Made by a program: the position numbers and the translations under genes. A stretch of 64,000 nucleotides of DNA, taken from NCBI RefSeq assembly GCF_000422385.1, contig NZ_AULR01000001.1:186001-250000 (forward strand), written 5' to 3'. Shown piece after piece: positions 8,251 through 17,352 of this stretch. This DNA comes from Microbacterium indicum DSM 19969 (GTDB lineage: Bacteria > Actinomycetota > Actinomycetes > Actinomycetales > Microbacteriaceae). The notes below the pieces were generated by a model. That model ran no database searches. It was not told where the DNA came from and was given only the letters and a program-made list of their open reading frames with translations. Position 1 is the first letter of the stretch. Every line of letters begins with the position of its first letter.

Positions 8251-8893
8251 CCGCGGGCTGCTCGTTCGGCGGGGCGACGAGGCCGTCCTCGAGGGCGCGC
8301 CGCATGAGGTCGACCTTGGTCGGCGCGGGGCGCCCGACCTGCGTGTACTTCGCGCGCACGCGGGCGATGTTCTCCTTCGCGGTCGAGTACGCGATCCCGA
8401 GGCGCAGGCTCACGGCCTTGAGCGGCAGGCCCGCGGCGTACAGCCGGAGCACCTCGCGCTCGCGCCCCGAGAGGTGCGCGTCGGCGAAGTCGGTGTCGCT
8501 GTCGACGGCGGCCGCCCACTCGACGTTGTCGAGGGGATCCCCCGCCGCGACGGCGCGCACCGAGGCGACGACGGTCGCGAGCGGCGACGCCTTGCTGACG
8601 ACGCCGACGGCGCCGGCGGCGAGCCCCTCGCGGACCGCGCCCGGTCGATCGGCGACCGAGTGGATGATCACCGACGACGACGCCGCGAGCGCGCTGACGT
8701 TCTCGATCACGGTCGTCCCGTCGCCGAGCATGAGGTCGAGCAGCACGATGTCGGCCGGCCGCGCGAGGCCCGCGCGGGCGTATGACCGCACCGTCGCCCC
8801 GCTGAAGACGACGTCGATGCCGTCGTTCGCGAGCGCCGCGGCGAGGCCGAGGCGCACCGATTCGTGGTCATCGATGAGGGCAACCGTCGTCAC
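8240..8893 (-). CDS. LuxR/NarL-type response regulator
   Basis: This 217-residue regulator has a receiver domain with acceptor Asp at about 53 in VLLDLMLGD and a C-terminal HTH starting LSGREREVLRLYAAG. It pairs with the kinase that overlaps its 3' end. A TAGTTT box at 8905-8900 stands 6 nt before GTG 8893, so the message is probably leaderless; the first three bases of the box are also the TAG stop of the upstream methyltransferase. The targets are unknown. Confidence 0.92.
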   Translation of the reverse strand: MTTVALIDDHESVRLGLAAALANDGIDVVFSGATVRSYARAGLARPADIVLLDLMLGDGTTVIENVSALAASSSVIIHSVADRPGAVREGLAAGAVGVVSKASPLATVVASVRAVAAGDPLDNVEWAAAVDSDTDFADAHLSGREREVLRLYAAGLPLKAVSLRLGIAYSTAKENIARVRAKYTQVGRPAPTKVDLMRRALEDGLVAPPNEQPADGA

Positions 8894-8902
8894 GGGTCAA
8901 AA

Positions 8903-10135
8903 CTACCCGCGGCGGAGGACGGCGACGGCCTCGAGGTGGTGGGAGTTCGGGAACAGGTCGAGCGCCCGGAGGTCCGCGAGATCCCAGCCGCGCGCCCGGA
9001 ACGCGCCGACGTCGCGGGCGAGGGCCACGGGATCGCACGCGACGTAGACGACGGCGCTCGGGCCGAGATCGGCGATGCGCGCGACGACCTGCTCTCCCGC
9101 GCCCGAGCGGGGCGGATCGAGGAGCGTCACGCCGCGGCCGAGGCCCGCGCGGCGGTCGTCGGGGATCCGGTCGACGAAGTGCTCGACGCGGGCCGTGACC
9201 GCCTCGGCCGAGAGCCCCGTGAGGTTCTCGCGGGCGTGCAGCGTGGCGCGCGGGGCGGACTCGACGGTCGTGACGCGGGATCCGGATCCGTGCGCCGCGA
9301 GCGCCGCCGCGAAGAGGCCGACGCCGCCGTAGAGGTCGAGGTGGTGCGCGCCCTCCTGCGGCTCGAGGGTCGCGAGCGCGCCGCGGACCGCGCCGTCGAG
9401 CGCGGTCGCCGCGAGGCGGTGCACCTGCCAGAACCCGCCGGCGTCGACGCGGAACGCGCGGTCGCCGACGACCTCGGTCACGACCTCCGGCGTCTGGCGC
9501 TTCCCGCGGCGGCGTTCGTCGGGGCGCCGGAGCACGCGCACGTCTCCGTCGTGCGGCTGCACGAGGTCGACGCGGCCCGCCTTCTCGCGACCGAGCGCGA
9601 GCGCGGCGGCCTCGAGGCCGCTGGTCGCGAGGGGGTGATCCGCGACCTCGATGACGCTGTGGGTGCGCGCGGCGTACGGCCCCACGCGCCCCGCCTCGTC
9701 GACGTGCAGGCCGATGCGGGTGCGCCAGCGGGTCCCGTCGTCCGACTCGTCGCGCCCGGCCGAAGCGACCTCGAAGGGGACGGATCCGCCCGCGAAGCGC
9801 TCGAGGGCCTCCGTCAGCACGCGCTGTTTGAGGGCGCGCTGGTGGTCGAGGGCGATGTGGCCGAAGTCGGCGCCGCCCGGGCGCGTCTCGGGGGCGCGGG
9901 AGACGTCGGCCTGGCGCCAGACGTGCGGGCGCCGGTGCGGGGACGCGTCGAGCACCTCGACGGTCTCGGCGCGCGCGAACGACTTCTTCACCTGCGTCAC
10001 GCGCGCCCGCACCCGCTCGCCGGGGAGCGTGTCGGGGACGAACACCACGAGGTCGGTGTCGCCGTGGCGCGCGACCGAGACGCCGCCGTGGGCGATTCCG
10101 GTCACGTCGAGATCGATGAGGTCGCCCGTATCCAT
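8903..10135 (-). CDS. TRAM-domain class I SAM-dependent RNA methyltransferase (TrmA/RlmD family)
   Basis: This 410-residue enzyme probably makes 5-methyluridine in RNA. It has an N-terminal TRAM domain (DLIDLDVTGIAHGG, VVFVPDTLPGERV), a central region, and a Rossmann methyltransferase domain with LDLYGGVGLFAAAL, LLDPPRSGAG and YVACDPVALARDVGAF, where the Cys is the expected nucleophile. The four cysteines that hold the 4Fe-4S cluster in RumA/RlmD are missing: the matching stretch reads HVWRQADVSRAPETRPGG. The exact target base cannot be told from sequence. Start ATG 10135 follows a G-rich stretch. It is divergent from maf with a 31-nt gap. Confidence 0.88.
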   Translation of the reverse strand: MDTGDLIDLDVTGIAHGGVSVARHGDTDLVVFVPDTLPGERVRARVTQVKKSFARAETVEVLDASPHRRPHVWRQADVSRAPETRPGGADFGHIALDHQRALKQRVLTEALERFAGGSVPFEVASAGRDESDDGTRWRTRIGLHVDEAGRVGPYAARTHSVIEVADHPLATSGLEAAALALGREKAGRVDLVQPHDGDVRVLRRPDERRRGKRQTPEVVTEVVGDRAFRVDAGGFWQVHRLAATALDGAVRGALATLEPQEGAHHLDLYGGVGLFAAALAAHGSGSRVTTVESAPRATLHARENLTGLSAEAVTARVEHFVDRIPDDRRAGLGRGVTLLDPPRSGAGEQVVARIADLGPSAVVYVACDPVALARDVGAFRARGWDLADLRALDLFPNSHHLEAVAVLRRG

Positions 10136-10166
10136 TCCCCCATCGTCCCAGCAATACGCTGGACGC

Positions 10167-10805
10167 ATGCAGGTCTGCCTCGCCTCAACGTCGCCCGCCC
10201 GCCTCGCCCTCATGCGCCAGGCCGGCATCGAGCCCCGGCTCGAGTCGCCGGGCGTCGACGAGGATGCGGCGGTCGCGGCCGTCGAACGGGCGGAGGGTCG
10301 CACGCTCCCGCCGGCCGAGCACGTGCAGCTCCTGGCCGCGGCGAAGGCGCGCGACGTCGCGGCGCGGCTCGCCGGCGAGGGCTTCGACGGGCTCGTGATC
10401 GGCGGCGACTCGATGTTCGAGCTCGGCGGCGTCCTCTCGGGCAAGCCGCACACGCCCGAGAACGCGACGGCGCGCTGGGAGACGATGCGCGGCCGCACCG
10501 GCGTCCTCCACTCCGGCCACACGGTGATCCGGGTCACGGGCGGATCCCTCGCCGAGGCCCACGCCGTCGCCGAGGCACGCGTGACCTTCGCCTCCGACGT
10601 CACCGACGCCGAGATCGCGGCGTACGTCGCGACGGGCGAGCCCCTCGAGGTCGCGGGCGCGTTCACGGTCGACAGCCTGGGCGGCCCGTTCATCGAGCGG
10701 GTCGACGGCGACCCGTCGACCGTCGTCGGCATGTCGCTCTCGACCGTCAGGCGACTCGCGCGCGAGCTCGGCGCCGAGTGGACGGCCCTCTGGAACCGGA
10801 TCTGA
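10167..10805 (+). CDS. maf: Maf-family nucleotide pyrophosphatase
   Basis: This 212-residue Maf/YhdE protein hydrolyses non-canonical or canonical nucleoside triphosphates to monophosphates (house-cleaning, septum-linked). The N-terminal signature appears as [18 protein letters not shown], and the catalytic region as [12 protein letters not shown] and [16 protein letters not shown] box at 10155-10160 is 6 nt before ATG 10167, so the transcript is probably leaderless. It lies just upstream of accA3, as in many actinobacteria. Confidence 0.93.
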   Translation: MQVCLASTSPARLALMRQAGIEPRLESPGVDEDAAVAAVERAEGRTLPPAEHVQLLAAAKARDVAARLAGEGFDGLVIGGDSMFELGGVLSGKPHTPENATARWETMRGRTGVLHSGHTVIRVTGGSLAEAHAVAEARVTFASDVTDAEIAAYVATGEPLEVAGAFTVDSLGGPFIERVDGDPSTVVGMSLSTVRRLARELGAEWTALWNRI

Positions 10806-10884
10806 GGGGATCCCCCACGATCCGCGCCTTTTGTTGTGGAGGTCGCTCAAAAGACGTTCGGATCGGCTGGATAGGCTCGAATCC

Positions 10885-12651
10885 ATGCCGTCTATCCGCA
10901 AGGTGCTCATCGCCAACCGTGGCGAGATCGCCGTCCGCGTCATCCGCGCCGCCCGCGACTCCGGGATCTCCTCCGTCGCCGTGTACTCCGACCAGGACCG
11001 CGACGCCCGCCACACGAAGCTCGCCGACGAGGCCTACGCGCTGAACGGATCCACGGGCGCCGACACGTACCTCGTCGCCGAGAAGATCCTCTCGGTCGCC
11101 CGCCGCTCGGGCGCCGACGCCGTGCACCCCGGCTACGGCTTCCTCGCCGAGAACGCCGACTTCGCGCGCGCCGTGATCGACGCGGGCCTCATCTGGATCG
11201 GCCCGAGCCCCGAGGCGATCGACCAGCTCGGCGACAAGGTCACCGCGCGCCACGTCGCCGCGAAGGTCGGCGCCCCCCTCGCCCCCGGCACGCCCGGCCC
11301 CGTCGAGACCGCCGACGAGGTCGTCGCGTTCGCCGAGGAGTTCGGCCTGCCCATCGCGATCAAGGCCGCGTACGGCGGCGGCGGGCGCGGCCTCAAGGTC
11401 GCCCGCGAGCTCGACGAGGTGACCGAGATGTTCGCGTCGGCGACCCGCGAGGCCGTCGCGTCGTTCGGCCGCGGCGAGTGCTTCGTCGAGAAGTTCCTCG
11501 ACAAGCCCCGCCACGTCGAGACGCAGTGCCTCGCCGACAGCCACGGCAACATCGTCGTCATCTCGACGCGCGACTGCTCGCTGCAGCGCCGCAACCAGAA
11601 GCTCGTCGAGGAGGCGCCCGCGCCGTTCCTGACCGACGAGCAGACGACCGTCCTCTACGAGTCGTCCAAGGCGATCCTCCGCGAGGTCGGCTACGTCGGG
11701 GCCGGAACCTGCGAGTTCCTCATCGGCGCCGACGGCACCGTGTCGTTCCTCGAGGTCAACACGCGCCTCCAGGTCGAGCACCCCGTCTCCGAGCAGGTCA
11801 CCGGAATCGACCTCGTGCGCGAGCAGTTCCGCATCGCCGAGGGCGGCACGATCGACTACAGCGACCCGGTCGCCGAGGGCCACTCGTTCGAGTTCCGGAT
11901 CAACGGCGAGGACGCCGGCCGCGACTTCATGCCGCAGCCGGGCCCGATCCACCAGTTCAAGGTCCCGGGCGGACCCGGCGTGCGCGTCGACTCGGGCGTC
12001 ACGACGGGCGACGAGGTCTCGGGCGCCTTCGACTCGATGCTCGCGAAGCTCATCGTCACGGGACACGACCGCGACGAGGCGCTCGCCCGCGCGGCCCGCG
12101 CGCTCGACGAGTTCGAGATCGCCGGCCTGCCGACGGTCCTCCCCTTCCACCGCTCGGTCGTGCGCGAGCCGGCGTTCGCGGCGAAGGACGGATCCTTCGG
12201 CGTCCACACCCGCTGGATCGAGACCGAGTACGACAACCGGATCCCCGCGTGGGACGGCGAGATGTCGTCGCCCGCCGCCGAGGAGCCCCGCCACAGCGTC
12301 GTCGTCGAGGTGAACGGCAAGCGCGTCGAGGTCAGTCTGCCCGACCGGATCACGCGGGCCGCGCCCGCCGCGGGGCGCCCCGCCGCCGCGCCGACCTCCC
12401 GCCGTGCCCACGGCTCGTCGGCCGCCACCGGCGCCTCGGGCGACGCGCTCGTCTCCCCCATGCAGGCGACCGTCGTCAAGGTCGAGGTCGAAGAGGGCCA
12501 GAAGGTCGTCAAGGGCGACCTCGTCGTCGTCCTCGAGGCGATGAAGATGGAGCAGCCGATGCGCGCGCACAAGGACGGCACCGTCCAGGCGATCGACGCG
12601 CCGGTCGGCCAGACGATCTCGTCGGGCCACCGCCTCCTGCAGATCTCCTGA
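10885..12651 (+). CDS. accA3: Acetyl/propionyl-CoA carboxylase alpha subunit (biotin carboxylase + BCCP)
   Basis: This 588-residue protein combines an N-terminal biotin carboxylase ([56 protein letters not shown]) with a C-terminal biotinyl domain carrying EAMKMEQP, where Lys554 is the biotin site. It is the partner of accD and accE at 4-5.6 kb and the substrate of birA. A TAGGCT box at 10872-10877 sits 7 nt before ATG 10885, suggesting a leaderless mRNA. A Pro/Ala-rich linker (about residues 490-515) joins the domains. Confidence 0.96.
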   Translation: MPSIRKVLIANRGEIAVRVIRAARDSGISSVAVYSDQDRDARHTKLADEAYALNGSTGADTYLVAEKILSVARRSGADAVHPGYGFLAENADFARAVIDAGLIWIGPSPEAIDQLGDKVTARHVAAKVGAPLAPGTPGPVETADEVVAFAEEFGLPIAIKAAYGGGGRGLKVARELDEVTEMFASATREAVASFGRGECFVEKFLDKPRHVETQCLADSHGNIVVISTRDCSLQRRNQKLVEEAPAPFLTDEQTTVLYESSKAILREVGYVGAGTCEFLIGADGTVSFLEVNTRLQVEHPVSEQVTGIDLVREQFRIAEGGTIDYSDPVAEGHSFEFRINGEDAGRDFMPQPGPIHQFKVPGGPGVRVDSGVTTGDEVSGAFDSMLAKLIVTGHDRDEALARAARALDEFEIAGLPTVLPFHRSVVREPAFAAKDGSFGVHTRWIETEYDNRIPAWDGEMSSPAAEEPRHSVVVEVNGKRVEVSLPDRITRAAPAAGRPAAAPTSRRAHGSSAATGASGDALVSPMQATVVKVEVEEGQKVVKGDLVVVLEAMKMEQPMRAHKDGTVQAIDAPVGQTISSGHRLLQIS

Positions 12652-12661
12652 TCCGCGCTTC

Positions 12662-12738
12662 GAGACTCTGACGATCGCGCCGCTCCCGCCCGGAGCCGCG
12701 CGATCGTCAGAGTCTCGGCGCTTCGTCAGGGCGTCGGA
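12662..12738. repeat. Palindromic repeat family, copy C
   Basis: It contains the best hairpin of the family: GAGACTCTGACGATCGCGC (12662-12680) and its exact reverse complement (12698-12716), a 19-bp stem with a 17-nt loop. A second half follows (CTTCGTCAGGGCGTCGGAG). It begins 10 nt after the accA3 stop and may also terminate that gene. The SRPBCC gene fragment starts right after it. Confidence 0.7.
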
Positions 12739-12741
12739 GTC

Positions 12742-13014
12742 AGCGCCTGGGATCTGGCCGGCGCCTTCCGCGTGACGGTCGTGGCACTCGACGCGCCCCG
12801 ACGCGCCGTCTTCACGTGGCGGCCCGACGCCGAATCACCGCCGACGACCGTCGAGTTCGCGATCGCGGAGATCCCCGCGGGCGTGCGGGTGACGGTGCAC
12901 GAGACCGGATTCGCCGCGTTCGGCGCCGCGCAGCACGCGGCGAACTACGAGGCGAACCGATCCGGGTGGCGTCAGGAGCTCGCGCTCGCGGCGACCGCGC
13001 TGGGTTCGGCGTGA
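12742..13014 (+). pseudogene. SRPBCC/AHSA1-type protein, N-terminal part missing
   Basis: The reading frame gives AGAFRVTVVALDAPRRAVFTW and then a C-terminal AHSA1 half ending WRQELALAATALGSA. Typical family members carry about 50 more residues before this, with the first strand, the W-ALTDP region and the D-R-GG segment. None of that is present upstream; the frame runs straight into repeat copy C. GTG 12772 could give an 80-residue product, but it would lack half the hotdog-like fold. The stop overlaps the ArsR gene as GTGA, which is the normal coupling of intact SRPBCC-ArsR pairs, so this is most likely a decayed gene. Confidence 0.7.
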
Positions 13015-13319
13015 CCGCGACGCGGATCCACGCCGCGCTCGCCGACGACAACCGCCTGCGGATCCTCGACCGGCTTTCGCGCGGGCCCGCGGGGCCGTCC
13101 TCCCTCGCACGCGAGCTCGCGATCACGCGCCAGGGCACGGCGAAGCACCTCGCGGTGCTCGCGGATGCGGGGCTCGTCGAGTCGCGGCGCGCGGGCCGTG
13201 AGGTGCAGTACTCCGCGCGGCCCGACGCCCTGCGATCCGCGGGACGGGCGCTCATCGAGGCCGCGGACCGCTGGGACGCTCAGCTCGCCCTCCTCAGGCG
13301 GGCGGCCGAGGGATCCTGA
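13011..13319 (+). CDS. ArsR-family winged-helix regulator
   Basis: This 102-residue protein has an ArsR HTH: RIHAALADDNRLRILDRLSR, then SLARELAITRQGTAKHLAVL as the recognition region, and the wing LVESRRAGREVQYS. It has no metal-binding cysteines. Such regulators are normally co-encoded with an SRPBCC protein, and here GTG 13011 overlaps the SRPBCC fragment stop by 4 nt. Since the partner is truncated, the regulator may be an orphan. Its stop codon runs directly into repeat copy D. Confidence 0.85.
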   Translation: MTATRIHAALADDNRLRILDRLSRGPAGPSSLARELAITRQGTAKHLAVLADAGLVESRRAGREVQYSARPDALRSAGRALIEAADRWDAQLALLRRAAEGS

Positions 13320-13391
13320 GACTCTGACGATGCGGCGAGGGCCGCCGGATCCGGCGGGATCGCCAGAGCGTCAGCGCTTCGTCAGAGTCTC
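13318..13391. repeat. Palindromic repeat family, copy D
   Basis: The outer arms GAGACTCTGACGA (13318-13330) and TCGTCAGAGTCTC (13379-13391) are perfect inverted repeats. Between them lies CCAGAGCGTCAGCGC, shared with copy B. It overlaps the arsR stop by two bases and fills the gap to the convergent lpdA gene. Confidence 0.7.
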
Positions 13392-13399
13392 GGCGCGGG

Positions 13400-14833
13400 T
13401 CAGAAGCCGCGCTTGTTGACGCCGTGGAGGGCGCGCGCCGCGTCGTTGATCGACGTCGTGAGCGACGGGTACGCGGTGAAGACGCGCGCCAGCTGGTCGA
13501 CCGAGAGGCGGCGGTCGACGGCGATCGAGATCGGGTAGATCAGCTCGCTCGCCTTGGGCGAGACGACGACGCCGCCCATGACGGTTCCGGATCCGCGGCG
13601 CGAGTAGATCTTCACGAAGCCGTCGGTGACGCCCATCATCTTGGCGCGCGGGTTCGTCGTGATGTCGACCTTCTTCGCCACGACCTCGTCGCCCGAGGTC
13701 CATCCCACCGTGGCGATCTCGGGGGTCGTGAAGATGTTCGACGCGATCTTGCGGTCGGTGAACGGGATCGCGGCGTCGCCCATCGCGTGGAAGACGGCGG
13801 TGCGGCCGATCATCGACGCGACAGACGCGAGCGGGGTGAGGGTCGTGCAGTCGCCGACGGCGTAGATGTTCGGGACCGAGGTGCGGCCGACGCGGTTGAC
13901 CACGATGTGGCCCGACTCGCGCATCTGCACGCCGGCCTCCTGCAGGCCGATCTCGGCGGTGTTCGGGATCCCGCCGACGGCCATGAGGCAGTGCGACGCC
14001 TCGACGACCGTGCCGTCGGACAGCGTGACCGCGACGCCGTCGCCCGTGTTGACGACCTCGTCCGCGCGCGACTTCGCGAGCAGCGTCATGCCGCCGCGGG
14101 TGAAGACCCGCTCGAGCACGGCCGCCGCGTCCTGGTCCTCGCCGGGCAGGACCTGCTCGCGGCTCGAGACGAGGGTGACCTTCGAGCCGAGGTTCATGTA
14201 CGCCGAGGCGAACTCGGCGCCCGTCACGCCCGACCCGACCACGACGAGGTGCTCGGGGACGGCCGTGAGGTTGTACATCTGCTTCCACGTGAGGATGCGA
14301 TCGCCGTCGGGCTTCGCGCTCGGCAGCTCGCGCGGCGACGCTCCGACCGACACGATGATCGTGTCGGCGTCGATGCGGTCGAAGTCGGTGCCGTCGGGGC
14401 CCGTCGACACGACGACGGCGCTCGAGCCCTCGACGCGGCCGTGGCCCGAGATGATCTTGACCCCGGCCTCGAGCAGCCGCGCGCGGATGTCCTCCGACTG
14501 CTGCCCCGCGAGGGCGAGGATCCGCTTGTTGACCGCGTGCAGGTTGATCGCGACCTCGGGCTTGAGGGGCGTGCCGTCGCCGCCCTTCGCGAAGAACTGC
14601 ACGCCGAGGTCGGTCGCCTCGTCGATCGCGCGGGCCGCGTCGGCCGTCGCGATGAGCGACTTCGAGGGGACGACGTCGGTGAGGACGGCGGATCCGCCGA
14701 TCCCCGTGTTCTCGACGAGGGTCACGTCGGCGCCGAGGAGCGCGCCCGCGAGCGCCGCCTCGTAGCCGCCGGGCCCCGCTCCGATGATCGCGATGCGCTG
14801 CTTCTGGTCGAAGTCGAAGGTCATAGTGCTCAT
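13400..14833 (-). CDS. lpdA: NAD(P)H-quinone dehydrogenase, LpdA type
   Basis: This 477-residue flavoprotein has the two-dinucleotide-binding fold of dihydrolipoamide dehydrogenases: FAD site IAIIGAGPGGYEAALAG, NAD site LVVVGSGVTGAEFASAY, and the second FAD motif NIYAVGDCTTLTPLASVA. The redox disulfide of true Lpd is absent: the segment after the FAD motif reads GIGGSAVLTDVVPSKSL with no cysteine. Mycobacterial LpdA (Rv3303c) is a known relative that reduces quinones. Start ATG 14833 has AGGGGAG very close; ATG 14824 would give better spacing. It is divergent from the nucleoside phosphorylase with a 45-nt shared promoter gap. Confidence 0.9.
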   Translation of the reverse strand: MSTMTFDFDQKQRIAIIGAGPGGYEAALAGALLGADVTLVENTGIGGSAVLTDVVPSKSLIATADAARAIDEATDLGVQFFAKGGDGTPLKPEVAINLHAVNKRILALAGQQSEDIRARLLEAGVKIISGHGRVEGSSAVVVSTGPDGTDFDRIDADTIIVSVGASPRELPSAKPDGDRILTWKQMYNLTAVPEHLVVVGSGVTGAEFASAYMNLGSKVTLVSSREQVLPGEDQDAAAVLERVFTRGGMTLLAKSRADEVVNTGDGVAVTLSDGTVVEASHCLMAVGGIPNTAEIGLQEAGVQMRESGHIVVNRVGRTSVPNIYAVGDCTTLTPLASVASMIGRTAVFHAMGDAAIPFTDRKIASNIFTTPEIATVGWTSGDEVVAKKVDITTNPRAKMMGVTDGFVKIYSRRGSGTVMGGVVVSPKASELIYPISIAVDRRLSVDQLARVFTAYPSLTTSINDAARALHGVNKRGF

Positions 14834-14878
14834 TCTCCCCTATCCAGGTGAACGCACAGAGCGCCTATCGTGGGACCC

Positions 14879-15700
14879 ATGACGCACCCGCTCGACCAGC
14901 CCGCCGATCCCTTCGACGTCGCCCGCCAGGCGGCAGACGACATCGCCCGCCTCACCGGCGTCGCCCACCACGACATCGCCGTGACCCTGGGCAGCGGCTG
15001 GGGCGCCGCCGCCGACCTCATCGGCGAGACGGTCGCGACGATCCCCGCTACCGAGGTGACGGGCTTCTCGAAGCCCGCGCTCGAGGGCCACGTCGGCACC
15101 CTGCGCAGCGTGCGCACGCCGGCCGGATCGCACGTCCTCGTCATCGGGGCGCGCACCCACTACTACGAGGGCCACGGCACGCGCCGCGTCGCCCACAGCG
15201 TGCGGACCGCCGCGGCGACGGGCGCGACCGTCATGGTCCTGACGAACGGCGCGGGCGGCATCAAGGACTCGTGGCAGCCGGGGCAGCCCGTCCTCATCAG
15301 CGACCACATCAACCTGACGGGCGACACGCCGCTCGAGGGCGCCACGTTCATCGACATGACCGACCTCTACTCGGCCCGCCTGCGCGAGATCGCGCGCGAG
15401 GTCGACCCGACGCTCGACGAGGGCGTGTACTGCCAGTTCCGCGGCCCGCAGTACGAGACGCCCGCCGAGGTGCAGATGGCGAAGACGATCGGCGGCCACA
15501 TCGTCGGCATGTCGACGGCGCTCGAGGCGATCGCCGCGCGCCAGGCCGGTATGGAGGTCCTGGGCTTCTCGCTCATCACGAACCTGGCGGCGGGCATCTC
15601 GCCGACGGCGCTGAGCCACCAGGAGGTCATCGACGCGGGCCGCGAGGCCGAGGGGCGGATCTCGCAGCTGCTCGCGCACGTGATCGGGCGCATCGCATGA
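14879..15700 (+). CDS. Purine-nucleoside phosphorylase
   Basis: This 273-residue trimeric-type PNP cleaves purine nucleosides with phosphate. Motifs are VTLGSGWG (phosphate loop), THYYEGHG, LTNGAGGI, SDHINLTG, CQFRGPQYETPAEV and GMSTALEAIAAR, then SLITNLAAG. A TATCGT box at 14866-14871 stands 7 nt before ATG 14879, consistent with leaderless transcription; GTG 14870 is in frame but overlaps the box. It overlaps the downstream phosphomutase as ATGA, so the ribose-1-phosphate released can be handled by the next gene product. Confidence 0.95.
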   Translation: MTHPLDQPADPFDVARQAADDIARLTGVAHHDIAVTLGSGWGAAADLIGETVATIPATEVTGFSKPALEGHVGTLRSVRTPAGSHVLVIGARTHYYEGHGTRRVAHSVRTAAATGATVMVLTNGAGGIKDSWQPGQPVLISDHINLTGDTPLEGATFIDMTDLYSARLREIAREVDPTLDEGVYCQFRGPQYETPAEVQMAKTIGGHIVGMSTALEAIAARQAGMEVLGFSLITNLAAGISPTALSHQEVIDAGREAEGRISQLLAHVIGRIA

Positions 15701-17352
15701 CGCTCCTCGACGACGCGCGCGCCTGGGCGGCGCAGGATCCCGACATCGAGACGCAGGTCGAGCTCGAGGCGCTCATCATCGGCGCCGAGAAGAGCGAGCC
15801 GGCGGCCGTCGCCGAGCTCGAGGCGCGCTTCGCGGGCCGCCTGCAGTTCGGAACAGCGGGCCTCCGCGGCGAGCTCGGCGCGGGTCCCATGCGGATGAAC
15901 CGCGTCCTCGTGTCGCAGGCCGCGGCCGGCCTCTCGGCGTACCTGCTCGAGAAGGCCGGCGACGACGAGACGCCGTCCGTCGTCATCGGGTACGACGGAC
16001 GGAAGAACTCCGACGTCTTCGCGCGCGACTCCGCCGGCATCTTCGAGGGCGCCGGCGTGCGCGCCGTGCTGCTCCCCCGCATGCTGCCGACCCCCGTCCT
16101 GGCGTTCGCGGTGCGGCACTTCGGCGCCTCGGCCGGCGTCATGGTCACGGCGAGCCACAACCCGCCGCGCGACAACGGCTACAAGGTCTACCTCGGCGGG
16201 GAGGACGGCGGATCCCAGATCGTCGCCCCCGCCGACGCCGAGATCGCGGCGCACATCGACCGGGTCGCCGCCGCGGGCCCGATCAGCGCGCTGCCGCTCG
16301 ACGGGACCTTCGAGATCGCGGGCGAGGAGGTGGTCGAGGCCTACGTCGCGGCGACCGCCGAGGTCGCCCCCGCTCCCGCGTCGGCCGCGGGCATGACGTG
16401 GGCCTACACGGCGATGCACGGCGTCGGGTGGGAGACGCTGCGCTCCGTCGCCGAGAGCGCCGGCTATCCCCTGCCCGCCGTCGTCCCGGCGCAGGTCGAG
16501 CCCGACGGCGCGTTCCCGACCGTCGCGTTCCCGAACCCCGAGGAGCCGGGCGCGATGGACCTCGCGTTCGAGACCGCCGAGGCCGCGGGCGCCGAGTTCG
16601 TCATCGCGAACGACCCCGACGCCGACCGCGTCGCCGTGGGGATCCCCGCCGACGACGGCTGGCGCCGGCTGACCGGCAACGAGATCGGACTGCTGCTCGG
16701 GCGCCGCGCGGCGCAGTCCGCACGCCCCGGCGACGCCCTCGCGTGCTCGCTCGTCTCCTCCCCCGGCCTCGGCGCCATCGCCGCGAAGCACGGGCTCGAC
16801 TGGCACGAGACGCTCACGGGCTTCAAGTGGATCTCGCGCGCGCCCGGCATCGTGTTCGGGTTCGAGGAGGCCCTCGGCTACCTCGTCAACCCCGAGACGG
16901 TGCGCGACAAGGACGGCATCTCGGCCGCCGTCGCGATCCTGGGCCTCGCGGCCGAGGCCCGCGGGCGCGGCGCGACGATCGCCGACCTGCTCGCCGAGCT
17001 GGCCGACGAGATCGGCCACTACGCGAGCGCCCAGGTGTCGGTGCGCGTCGAGGACCTCGGGATCATCGCCCGCACGATGCAGTCGCTGCGCGACGAGCCG
17101 CCCGCCGCGTTCGGCGACCTGGCGATCGAGCGCGCCGACGACCTGCTGCAGGCTCCCGCGGGGCAGCCGCACGGCGACGTCCTGCGCTACGTGCTCGCGG
17201 GCGGGTCCCGTGCGATCTTCCGCCCGAGCGGCACCGAGCCGAAGCTCAAGGTCTACCTCGACGTCGCCGCCGATTCCGCCGAGTCGGCGGCCGGGCGGAT
17301 CGCCGGCCTCGAGGCGTCTGTGCGGGAGCTGCTGGCGAGCCGCGGGGCCTGA
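15697..17352 (+). CDS. Phospho-sugar mutase (phosphoglucomutase/phosphomannomutase/phosphopentomutase type)
   Basis: This 551-residue alpha-D-phosphohexomutase has FGTAGLRGELGAGP at the N-terminus, the phosphoserine loop TASHNPPRDNGYKVY (Ser about 153), the Mg loop NDPDADRVAV, the sugar loop GFEEALGYLV and the phosphate-binding RPSGTEPKLKVY. Coupling by ATGA overlap to purine nucleoside phosphorylase suggests ribose-1-phosphate to ribose-5-phosphate conversion (PGM2-like) as the in vivo role; glucose or mannose phosphates are alternatives. Confidence 0.9.
   Translation: MTLLDDARAWAAQDPDIETQVELEALIIGAEKSEPAAVAELEARFAGRLQFGTAGLRGELGAGPMRMNRVLVSQAAAGLSAYLLEKAGDDETPSVVIGYDGRKNSDVFARDSAGIFEGAGVRAVLLPRMLPTPVLAFAVRHFGASAGVMVTASHNPPRDNGYKVYLGGEDGGSQIVAPADAEIAAHIDRVAAAGPISALPLDGTFEIAGEEVVEAYVAATAEVAPAPASAAGMTWAYTAMHGVGWETLRSVAESAGYPLPAVVPAQVEPDGAFPTVAFPNPEEPGAMDLAFETAEAAGAEFVIANDPDADRVAVGIPADDGWRRLTGNEIGLLLGRRAAQSARPGDALACSLVSSPGLGAIAAKHGLDWHETLTGFKWISRAPGIVFGFEEALGYLVNPETVRDKDGISAAVAILGLAAEARGRGATIADLLAELADEIGHYASAQVSVRVEDLGIIARTMQSLRDEPPAAFGDLAIERADDLLQAPAGQPHGDVLRYVLAGGSRAIFRPSGTEPKLKVYLDVAADSAESAAGRIAGLEASVRELLASRGA

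Noticed and set aside
10747..12630. 627-codon antisense frame under accA3
   Set aside because: It is a shadow of accA3 on the other strand, with Asp/Arg/Leu-rich composition typical of antisense frames in high-GC genes and no domain.
12772..13014. The SRPBCC fragment as a complete 80-residue gene
   Set aside because: Half of the fold is missing and the start would lie within a conserved strand.
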